A stretch of 64,000 nucleotides of DNA from Stratiolaelaps scimitus. Its lineage: Eukaryota > Arthropoda > Arachnida > Mesostigmata > Laelapidae. The stretch's first letter is position 1. Every line of letters starts with the position of its first letter. The stretch lies in the NCBI GenBank assembly GCA_019614645.1, contig JABWDB010000011.1, forward strand, positions 2,219,501 to 2,283,500, in the 5' to 3' direction. A program made the position numbers and the translations under genes. The notes under the pieces are model-generated. The model was not told the DNA's origin. It saw only the letters and a program-made list of their open reading frames with translations, and made no database searches. Positions 12,961 through 25,200 of this stretch are shown in pieces.

Positions 12961-15900
12961 TATAGTCGATAATGAGAGATAGACATAAATACAGTAAAAT
13001 CACGGTATGCCAAAGTTTAGAAATCTCAGCTAGTTAGCTGTATTTCCCTGCCCTCGCACATGTCTTCACATGAAGTTATAGGTTTTACAGCTGTCGGAGG
13101 ATACGATTCTATCGATCCATTAATATTATACATATATATATATATGCAATACATTGGCTTCAGCAACTATCCCAAACGGAAAAGGAAATGACACAGATAG
13201 GCAGAAGAAAGGCTGGTCTTTTTCAATGGAAGACATCTATTTGTGATTCTGCAATAATTGGTAAAAACAAAAATATCTCCTTCATGTCATCGATTGAATT
13301 TACTCGACTGAGTCATCGGTGAACGCAAACTGGAACACTCGTTTTTTTTTAGAACTCAAATCTCAACTCAGTTGTTTCTTCCTTGCCTTGGGTAGTATTT
13401 GGGGAAAAGGTTAAGAGCCTGAGGCCTGTCAGATAGGGAACACCTGGGGATGATATGCAAACGTCTTCATGAGCCATTTGAAGATCGCAGATGGGATTCT
13501 TCCTTTCGTTATAGCGATTGAAGCTGCGCCTTGAGGAAATAGAGAAATAGTCCATCAGACATACGGCGGCCTGTTGCTGTTGTGCTATGCTGAGTTCGCG
13601 TTTGTGTGTATACCCGCTCTCGCTGTTAGGCACGCTTCCTTGACGGAATTAACCTTCAATATTCATGGGCAGTTTGGACAACGATTTATCGGCGGTCATG
13701 AGCGATGTCACGTGTCGTGAACTCTCTTGATTTGTGTCAATGCGCTATTATTGACGAACATATGACACATGGCTGACCCCGAGTCCTCGGGTGAGGTTAG
13801 AACGCATGGGTAGATTCAAAGGTTTCTGCTAATTGCCAACAAGGAGTGAGGGGAAACGACTCGAGTAGTGGCGGTAAATACAGTAAGTGGATTGTCATCA
13901 GGAGATAATGAAATTTCACAAATCGTATGGCTTTCGTTTATTCAAACGAAAGCTGTTCTATGAGATTATGAATAGTGTTTTTTTTTGGGATTTCGAATCT
14001 ATGACACCTCCAAGTGTTACCCTAATGATTGTTTTGGCTTAATGATACAGTGGTCAGCCTTCGTAGTCTGTAGCTGAATGTATAACTCTGATGAAGTCAT
14101 AGACGTTAGCATAGATAACAGTTTTTCTCCAATCATAGTATTGAGCCATGATACAATATCATTAACGAGAAAATTACTACTACCCCTTAGTATTCGCGGT
14201 TGGCGGTCGCTATCCGAGACGGACATATTTGCTATTATTTGTGCCGTTGTAATCTTGAGGGATCACGCCAAATTCGTGGTGGTCCCAACGTGGTTTGCTT
14301 CTCACAGCAAAATAACCTAAGTTGATTGGATTTACATTGGCCTTAGGTCACTTTGCAAGGAAGCACCACAAGTGCGAATAGTGGTCAGACGTTCGAAATA
14401 CGTGCACGAGAAGCTATAGTCAAGGCCGTTGGCGTCGCGCATGGACGGCTCTCGGCCGTAAAGAGAAATGATACGACATCCTTATCCGACACGCACGATG
14501 AGCAAACTGGCCCAGGCCACTAGCCCAGGCCACGAGACTCGTCGTTGAGCCTAGCTACGAGAGGACAATGCTCGGGGCAGCAGTCCGTTTGCGACGGACG
14601 AGACCGGCGACGAGTGATAGCGAATGGGTGCTCTTGGACTATGGACATCATCGCTATAAGCGAATATATGCTATTAGTGCCGCTCGATGCTAAAATAGAC
14701 AGGAAATTAATCCAGTTTTGTGTGGACATTTGGCTTTGAGCGGCTCGGCGGAAAAGCAAACGCTGTCGTATAATACTGACAACAGAATCAGCCTATCAAA
14801 GTTGATCAGGAAAATATAATATGAAGTCTACAGAACATTAAATGGACAATGGTGTGCTTACGTTTTCGTAAGGTCAATATCAATTGCGTTTGTACTATCG
14901 TCCAGTCCAATAAAATCTCTTATAGCGAAGGTGCCGATGCTGGGCGAACTCCGCTAGCGGATATCCTTGATAAAACAAATACCTTGCAACGATTACAATG
15001 CACGTGTTCGTCATAAATGTACAGGTTGTTACTTCCCAGCCGTTAGACTTATACTCAAAAAGTTTCAACCGTCAGCCGTAAGCCTGATGCATCGACACTT
15101 GTTCGTAATCGAGCGCGAGCAACCAGGGCTTGCCACAGCTTGAAGTCGGAGGCATCGACATGGTGTCTGCAAGCCCCGGGTCTCTCAGGCATATGCAGGT
15201 TCGCTAGCGGTCACCGATTCTGCGAAGCATCTTGTGATCCGCGTCGTTGAGACGAGCTCGGTTAGGTTTATGGACGAACCTATACACATCCGTCATCGGT
15301 CAACACGATCAACCCACGTGGACTCGGACACGCGCCGAGCGGTGACGCCAAAATGACTATATCACTCTGTAACTATGCCCGACTCAGTGACTCGCTCATC
15401 CCCTGTACCTAATGTGACGTCCGTTAGTAGTTTTTTTTTGAGAGGAGGAGGAAATTTCCTTCAAACGCACGGACACCACCAGAGAGACATTCGAATCTCG
15501 ATGAAAGTGGGCACCGATTCGGTGCCGGGGGGCGGGGGGTTGTTGACGTGGGTGACAAAACGTCTCGGCCTGCTAAAACTCCGCCTTCCTCTGCTGAGAG
15601 TCGATCACGTCCCTAGAGTCCGCAACCCCCGCTATTACTAACGCTACAATAGTGTTCGTTCATTTGCATCTCGGAATCGTGTATTCGATTGTCATGATAT
15701 CGGGTAGCTAGCCAGTTCCTGGCGAGCTATTATTTACTATGGGCCGTTTGCTGTCTACTTCAACTCGCCGAAAAAATACCGATGACGAATGAACAAATAG
15801 AAAATGTCGAAATTTGGAAAGAAAAAAGTTCGGCAAATTCTCACTCTGACGGTCGATTGGCACGTTCGGTAAAACTATAGTTGCCGGCTTACTATAGTAA

Positions 15901-16770
15901 TGATTTGATGGGTCTTTAGACGACTTGGAGGATGATTTTGTTAATATAACTACCCCGATAGATACATATGTAAATAAGCGTAATGTAACGTGCTACATAA
16001 CGTTATCGTAAATCTGCGAAAAATTGAATCATATTGCTTGATGATAAGACAGACAATGACCCCTTGAAAATGCAAATGTACAAGGGTGGGGGATCCAACC
16101 CGTGCACCTACGTGTCTCCTCCGATTGCACCGAGGCGCACACGAATGTACTACGCCACCGGGCTCGAATATCGTACATGTATATGTAATGTTTTCAGTAT
16201 CAGTGTGAGTTGAGGTGCAAAAAAAACCCTTTTATTTTATTTTTTTTACTTTTATAGTATTTTTATATTTTATCGAGAACTAAAGCGTATTATATTGCAG
16301 TTCCGAAAATAAACTTGATTTGGAAACGTGAAACTTCTTAATGCAGCGCTCTTCTGGCAGATGAGCAGAGCATTTAGCCTTCGTCGCTTTATTAATTTTC
16401 TAAAAAACAAAAAAATAGTTACACATTCCACCCGCTTAGTGAATAATTAGTGAAATTGTTTAATTGATTTCTCTTTATTTATGTGAAAATCGAAGCTGCA
16501 TTGTATGTGTATATACACAATATATATATATATATATATATATTGTGTATGTGTTAAACATCGTTTCTATTGTATTTACGAGAACTTGAACATCGTACAA
16601 CAGCGGCTGCGTCGTAAACCTCAATTTCAACGAATAGAAGAATGAGTGAAATTAATATATATATATAATATATATACCACCCCAGGCAGGAGTCCCACAG
16701 TACCATGGCAAATACCTTAGCTGTGAGGCCTGGTCTGCATGAGCATTCTCCGTCATAAAAAAAAAAAAAA

Positions 16771-16812
<42 letters not shown>

Positions 16813-19157
16813 TAATTTCACTCATTCTAGGCTTCATTTGCTGACGTTGCTCTATCAAACAAAAAGCTGTCTACCATGTCAACAAGTGTAGTGCATATTC
16901 AGCTTCCGCTTCCTTCGTATCGCCGTCCTTAGTTCTGCCTGACAACCTTCAATATGCACTGCATCTGTTTGGCTCTCGTGTGGGGAGACCCGATGGGCGC
17001 CGTCGAGATAACCTCGGTAAACTCGTCCAGGACACTCTTTCATTACGCTTCGCGCTTCATCCTGGCCTGTTCCTGCCCTAAAGAACGTGGCTGCAGGCGA
17101 CGATGAACCCGGCCTTTATAAGTGTGCCCCTCTTAGCCCATCGCGGGGCAGAGATCGGTTGGGCGGCTCGCTTGCTCTGTTAAGAACCGAGGAATCATGA
17201 CGTCATGCCTCAGAGGAACAGTGACGTGCTGCCTGTTCAACTACGCCTACTTAGATCGCGTCGTGCTCAGTGCTCTATGTGCGTCGCGGCTCTACAGCGT
17301 TCATACCCTTCTACTCTGTGCAAACGAACCGAGGCGAACATCGCGGAGGCATCTTGTAGTCGGTGCCGCCGCCGCCACCACCGCGGCATTCAATGGAAAT
17401 GGACGCTTTTAATATATGGCATACCTGCATCAGGAGTTCGTTGCGACACGCGCAAGAGATGACTGGACCGGGTAATTCTGTGTCGCATCAGCATTTAATT
17501 TGTTCGCATACAGCTTAGACTGAGTGCTCCCCACGGGGCCAGGCATCGCGAAGATAGGCGTCTGTCAAGTCGCGGTCGACGTGGCACTGTGCCGATCGAC
17601 TAAGCAACGACCACGCACCATACAGGTGTGTGTGCGTGAAGCCATAACACACATCATAGGGCTGCTTGAACGGGGGGCGCGAACACTTCCATGGGCTGCC
17701 GTTTCTCGCCGACACAGAACAATAACAACGCGCGGGCGCTGCGCGAGCGACTTGCTGTGCTTGCTTGCGACGACGACGAACCACTCATGGAACTGACACG
17801 GGCTATCGCGCCCCTACCTCTGTTCGCTGCCAGAGGCAATGTTTGTTCATGCATTGGCGAAATGCCGCTAGCAAGCCATGATAACGTCAATCAAGTCACG
17901 AAGAGACCAGGTTAGGTTAGTAGACGACGACAATGTCGGGGTAGAGAGAGAGAGAGAGAGGGAGGGAGCTAGCGAGGAGAGAGAGAGAGAGAGCGCGAGG
18001 CGAAGTATGCAATTGTAATTCTACATTTCGGCCTAATTATTCTATGTTTTTACGCCAGCTTGAGGGATTTTTTGTCCGATGACCCGACGCCGCTGCGAGC
18101 GGCGTCTCATCGTCTGACCGGTCTCGACGTATTTACCGAAGGCACAGCCCCGGGCCAAACGACTCTAGCAGCGTGTAGCGGTTAAGGTGCGCTTAGATGG
18201 CCGCCGGTACGTCGCTAAATTAAAACATCGAAACAGAAGAGGGTCGAGCAGGAGAGCAAGATAATACCCCGTTCAGGCTGTGTCAGCATTGGCAGAGCGA
18301 GCGAGCAGATAGATACTCGCCTCGGAAGCGTTCGTCGGCTAACCTCAAGATCAACCTCAGCCGTAGTCCTGGCGCCACGGAGAAAAAGAACGCCGACTGA
18401 CAGGCGACCGTACTCACGACGCTGCAGCATAAACACCGTAGCCGTTGGCAAAGCGTCCGTCTGGCCAGCTCTCGGCGCGCGCTGGCTAGACGGGAGACTC
18501 GAATCGTCTCGTGTGATGTCGCCTCGCTCTGTACAACTGTTCCGTTCTCGTGAATAGCAAAGTTGTGCGCGATTACCTTCTTTTTTTTTCTATGACCAAG
18601 GCATATCGCTCGCTCGCTCGCGCGCGCTCGCACACAGACACACGTATAATGATGCTCAGTGAGCTGCAATTCCGCTGTTGCAGAATGACTTGCACTGCGA
18701 AGGGTTGTTGAAACTGAAAGTGATGTTGAGGGCCTTGATGACCATCGCTCTGGGGTCTGTTTGGCTGGACCTCGTATGCTGGTCGGCCGGTTGATTGCCG
18801 AAACAGTTACCTCAGTCATTTGGCTTGGCTAGCCTCGTATCGTCTAAAGACGGATTAACAGAACTAGACCAAGGCTAGCTTAGCACGTGCACTGGCAATT
18901 ACGTTTAACCATGCTGTGGATAAATCATCAATAAACATATTCGTAACATAATAATTAACATAGTGGGCATTTCGAGATAACCTTCAATCAGCAAGATTTT
19001 CAAAATATGCTGAATAAATTTTTAAAAATGTATATATTTATATTTTTTTTGTTATGACGGAGAATGCTCATGCAGACCAGGCCTCACAAGTAAGATATTT
19101 GTCATGGTACTGTGGGACATATGTATGTATGTATGTATGTATGTATATGTATGTATG

Positions 19158-19253
<96 letters not shown>

Positions 19254-22200
19254 CATATTATATCTGACTGTACATGACACAGATGACTGAAATGAAATAA
19301 ATAGATATAAATATAATTACTGACGCATTTCACATATTGCACGGACAGAAGCTCATCCTGCTGTTTCTGCTGCTGGTGCTGCTGTTAAACACGAGGGAAC
19401 ACATTAGCAAATACAATGTTTGCCATTCTAACCATTGCTATGCTTTGCGCTGCTTGTGATCACATCGACTTTCAGGTGTAATTGCTGGACTTGCGCTCGG
19501 AGTCGCGTTGCGCTCGCTCGAGCCCAGCGCGCAGACGATCTCGCTTCTCGAGTTGCCCGGAGAAGTCTTCATGCGATGTCTTCGCCTCCTCATACTGCCG
19601 ATGATGATCGCTACAATTGTTTCGGGTACAGACATCGATTATTTTCGTTCAATTCTCTCGTCAGTATCTCCCATTTGATATAAACACACATCTCGGAGTT
19701 CAGGTACACACACATTCACTGCCACCTTCGTAAACGAGCTGAATATGATCAACTCCCCCTCCTCAAATGAGCGAAATCTCGATGATGACCAGTATCGTCT
19801 ACGTTAGACGCCATCAAGGACCAAAGTAACAAAGCAATGTATGAGCGTAGACCGCGTATATGCGTGACGTCTCGTTAGCGTCCAGGTTGACACAAACCAG
19901 AAGCGGCACAAGGGTAGCATGCATGACTTTTACGGCATTTGTTTAGTCGCCAGCCGTCGCTAATCTACCCGTACGGAGTCTGAACCTCTAGACACGATGC
20001 ACTGCTCATGGAACAATGACCACGGCCTTTGGCGTTGTGCCCATATAATGTATGCATATATATATGTATACATCAGGCATGACTCGACCAATTTCCAAGC
20101 AGATGTCGACGACGCGAGCGGGCGCAGCATACCGTATAGCAACACACATTAGCGCGGATGTTATTGAGTTGATGTGGCGGCCGACTCACTTCTTCAATCT
20201 GTATGTTGCCCCGATGGGCTGACCATGCGCCGTTCCCGCGAAAACAGCACACTGCCAAGTGATGCTTACGCTTACGAGCGTGACAACGATGATGATGACA
20301 ACGTCATTGGTTTAGCGCCAGCCAGCCTACGGCTGCTGACGAGGCAGGCCGTGGCCGGCTGAGATAGGCCGATCTCGGAGGCCTGCTAGCAGCAGCTGGT
20401 AGAATTCGACGCCTTCGAGTCGTATGTGCGCGTGTGTGAACCTTGCGAGCCAATGTCAAGGTTGCGTTCGCTTATTTGCTGAGACGCTGTCTCGTGTCCA
20501 CGGCAGAGACGAGAGTGGCTGCTAGTTCTGTTGCAACCGGCACCACACAACAACAACAGGAGCAGCAGCAGCAGAGTTGATCACCAGCGGCGCGAGTCAA
20601 CGAGCCCGTCATACGTGTGACGCACTCGGCTGGATGGCTGGACCTCATTGCGCCTTACTCGGTCACCACAGCTGCAGCTGGACATTTGCAAAATCGCGCC
20701 CTGGTACATGCATGCATATCATCTTTTTTTATGTACAATAGATGCTTTGTAGATTCGTATCCTCCTCTAAAAAAAAACAAAAAAAAAGATTCGTATCGTG
20801 GGCCATCCCAATTATAATGCTGCTGCTGCAGAAGCAGACATCAACACTCATGTTTACCTTATAGAATATTGAGTAGAATAAATAAACAATTCAGGGGGCA
20901 TTCAGTTCATCAAGCGGCTAAGCGAGTAAGCCACTGCCTCGTGCCTCCACACTCGGCCACCTGTCAATTCGAGTGTGTACCAAGAATGCCTGCTGTCTTG
21001 GCAGGCATTGATGACCGAGCGAGTGAGAAAAGACGTAAGGTGAGGGTCTTTTTTTCTCTCCAAGGATGAGCCGGTGGTATGATGCACACGTATGTGCACA
21101 TTGTGTACATGGGACACATTGAAAACACAAACGATACATATATGTATATAACGCATACAACCAAGTCTCTGCTCTGTCAGATACCGTATAAGCCATCTAT
21201 CATATTCGATGCATCGATAACAGTAAGTAACACACACACACATGATTTTATTTGCGCTCCATAAACGGCGGTAGCCGCCTACAGCGCCTAAACAGATAAA
21301 TCGTGTATACAAACCGTGAACCCTTTGGACCGTGAGTTCCATTCGTCTCTAACGAGCAAACAACGGGAACAGCATCATCTCAACCGCCGGCATATTGTCG
21401 ATGTGACGTTTCCAGCCAGCGGATGACGAGAGGAATATAGGGATATATATATATATATGGCGATAGAGGATAATATGAGATGTCTACAACGTACTATGCA
21501 GGCCCTTGCACTGAAAGCATAGAGCTAACTCATCTGCCAGCAATCGTAACACCGCTGATTTTTGGCTTAGCCCGGCGCGTGACCGCAAAACCGTATGAAC
21601 CACAGGACGTCGAGCTGTTGATCCACTTTCGAGAGGGATTTTTCCTCGCTACGGCTCGCTCGGCCACTGGACACCACGGACGGTTCGGTTAGATAGGTGA
21701 ACATTCATATCGTGCAGGGGACACGGTTACTGGGGAGGGGTATCTGGTACGCTTTTTCGTTTTCAACCAAAAATAGCGCTCGCTTTTCCTTGGGTTTGTG
21801 TGACTTTTGCTATACGATAGGCGATACACATGGAGCTCAATGACTTTCTTCCGGTATGGATCCGATGTCGTTTCAAAGCGTGGATCGCCTTACCTTATCC
21901 AATCTGACAGTAATTTTCCATTCAAAATAGGCTATTCCACGGACAGCAAATCAAAGCCTCGCTTCGTAGAGGGGCAGTTGAGCCAGAATTGAGCACGCAT
22001 GTCTGAGAGACAGTTCCATAATTATTCTATGATTTGAGAAATATACTTCTTGCAAGTCACAATATCCACCGACTCGTCTAAATATCGTGGAGAATAGGAT
22101 CATCCGCTGAATAACAACTTCAGAGCTTAATTCAACGTCTTCTCGGGCCACTTTAGTGCAACTCTGAGATCCTGGGTAACGACCTTGAATTATGACGACA

Positions 22201-25200
22201 TACCCCGTTTGAGTACAAACTCCTACATATGCTCAGCTACCGAAATATTGAAGATAAAATATTTAAGAGAATTTCACTCTACAAAGCGAAATTCGCACTC
22301 GAATTCATCATCCTCTTCTACTAATTGTATTACCAATGAGCAGATGATACGCATAATGGTGATACGCATTGGTATGTGTTAATCTCAAATGAGTTCATTC
22401 ACTCAGCTGGATTGCTCGCTCGGCCACGTATAGGATACAAGGTCGATGAGAACAAGAAAAACACTATACGACTCGGTAGACATCTTCTGATTCAATAGCT
22501 TCCCGCAGCCCTCCCTCGTTACTCCGCGTCTGTCATACCACCACAATTAATCTGTACCCCCCCCCAAACGGTTTATTGTTGCACATTGTTGCCATCTGCT
22601 AATTCATTGCGTAAATCAGGCCGACAGTGACGTTCTACAGTGGACCCCGGTACAATATCATAAGGCCGCAGGTCGTCGAATACAATCGTTCGTCGTTTTT
22701 ATGCCATCTCTTGACGGCATTCTCATTGCGAGCTACGTTATGCTGCAATGTATCAGACATCTCATGAGGGCCTACTCCAGCCATAGTCGTGGACATACAG
22801 ACATTGTCCTTCCTCGGCGCCTTTCCAGCCACCACGGCCTTGCTGTACACCGTTGTGAACAACGCGACAGAGTGCCGATCTATTCTTTTCCCGCTATGCA
22901 ACATCAGCCGTCACAAATAAGACACTCTACGATATCTCGTTCCTTCCTCTGTGTGCATGCATTTTCCCCCGGATCTTCGTGGCCGTGATCATACACGTGT
23001 GTGTATATCGGTCTGCATACACCGGTCTGCCGGAACACCCCGTACCCAATGTACTCACTGTCGTATACTGCTGTGTGCTTTTCAAAACTTTTCGAATTTC
23101 GGTCATCGATGCAGGCAGCGCCAATCTATCCGGTAAAGCTCAGGGCAAGATGGCCCTGCTCACACTGTCAATCTTCATGCTGACGTCGCTGATCTCGGCT
23201 CTGATCGGGCTGTGCTTCGTGACGGCCATCCACCCCGGACGGGATATCAGCGGCCTGGTCGCGGAAGATACCGGCCGGCAGCACGGTCAGGCTACACCAA
23301 CTCTGATGGACACGTTCCTCGATCTTATCAGGTATAGGGGAGAGCATGTCTCGCTGTTGTCGATCGTGGCACATCAAATGATAATTGCGTTGATACGAAT
23401 AATTAATCACTTTTAATATATCTGCTAGTATTATATCTAAACTACGATGCGTTATCTCGTAGTTACCTATTCGTCCATCTATCCACATAGGTGTTTGTGT
23501 CTGTGTGTGGTAGCTTGCACCGCGAATTTGTCCGGCGGAACTAAGCCGGAGGTCGCAGGTTCGAGCCTCGTGATGTGACGTCCCCCTTCGAAATGGACGG
23601 CGTCATTGAACGATACATAGAACATATACTCGTGCAGTAAATCGCAGATCGCTCCCGCTGAAAGATCGATAGAAAATCTCTATGAGTAAAGTAGCAATTC
23701 ATGTGGAACAGCTCGCTTAGTCTAGCCACAGTGGTACGTGTGTCGAGCAATGACACGATTGAAGGGTCCGCCAGTATCACTTGAATATCCATGATGTGTT
23801 CGATGTAGCTTGTCTCTGGTCTAGACGCCAACCAAACGGTCTTCGATCTGGTCAATGGCGGCATCGTATTCTGTAACGACGTAACATTATCCATGGTGGA
23901 AGTATGTTGAACTAAGATTGTTGCTATTTTACAATCTATCTTTCTATCTTGCTTGTGTTTCATCAGATGTGATCATTCGCTATTTCTGAATCTCGGATCT
24001 GATTTTTATTTCGACTTGTAACTATATAATCGTGCGAATACTCAACGACAGGTTTTGCTCGCGTTCCAACAATACACGCCACCAGTGAAATTACCCCATG
24101 GGGTAATTACATATTTCGAAACGGTAGACATTTGATTTATGAAATTGATAGCCAATCGTCAGCTAAGCAACATATTTCTCTAGGTCCAATGACCTCCCGA
24201 ACCTAAGTCGGGCTCTAGTAAACCCGAGCCGCACTTTATGCACTATCGGCCAATAGAAACAGAAGGGCCCCAGTGAACAATACGAATAGGTAGCACAGTA
24301 GATAATACAAATGTGGTGTACAATTTGATGGGCCGTCTATCGCCCTTTTCAGAAATGCATTCCCCGAGAACCTGATCGAGGCGACCACCCACAGCGTAAG
24401 TGGAACTCTCGGTGATTTCTTCACGCTGGAGTGAAATCCAGCACCCCTCCCACTTACCCGCACTATCCAACAGAAAATCTCCAATCTCGTTTCCCATTGC
24501 TCTTCCCTGCAAACACGAAATACACATAAATATGTATAAATAATTATTATTATCGTAGCTGTAGTGCTAGTGACCCTGTAGTGCTATCAGGTGGCTGAAG
24601 ATTCGGCCGGGTCGTACCTAACCGCGACGAGATTGAAGGTCAGTAGGTGGGGGGGTGTAAAAAGTTTCCTATATAAAAGCAGTATTTCATGGTGTTGCTG
24701 TACCGAAACCAGACATAGGTGGAAGACAGCTGAGGGTCAGCTGTCCAAGAATAAACTGATTAGTTAGTACCTAGCCTAGTTTATTGGGGGTTTCACCCGC
24801 TTAGTGTTTTCGGCACGGCAACTGGTTCGGCAACCCGGTGAACGCACAATTGGTGCCAATTGCAAGTATTTAACCCGCTCTGTTTTGCGGAACCCTGCTA
24901 GTGATTGATTGTCAATAAGGGTTCAATAACACCTAATAGTAACAGCAGTAGTTAGTGATGGTTGAGCGGCGAGTTGTCGCTAGCCGTAGTTGTGTTGCTT
25001 TTCGCTTATTATCAGTCAAAAGTGATTAGTCAGATAATTCAGAGAAGTCCCGATAGACACAGAGCAACAAAACGCCCCCACATTGTAGAGGGACAGAGGT
25101 CAGGGGGGAGGAGGGGGTCACCTATAAACCCAAGCTCATTTTAGGTAGAGCAACCTGAAATAGAGTGAACAGTTGAATCCATAGACTGCTACCGGGCTGG

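Larger units (their letters stand above)
12965..19475. other. SLC1 intron 1, repeats and GC-rich island
   Basis: A 6.6-kb intron with no recognised exon. It contains a short perfect hairpin at 13930-13953, a SINE-like copy at 15431-15645, a tRNA-like sequence at 16085-16166, a foldback structure at 16639-16828, a CpG- and GA-rich island at about 17.0-18.8 kb, and a long TGTA/AT tract at 19122-19257. The island could be an internal promoter or alternative first exon; nothing in the sequence proves it. Confidence 0.5.

Noticed and set aside
19052..19342. Tyr-Ile repeat ORFs on both strands
   Set aside because: Translation of the (TGTA)n/(AT)n microsatellite. The same applies to the Tyr-Ile ORFs near 8803, 12532 and 30173.
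20174..20362. Possible extra SLC1 exon in intron 2
   Set aside because: Exons 2 and 3 already join in frame across a conserved family block with no room for an insertion.
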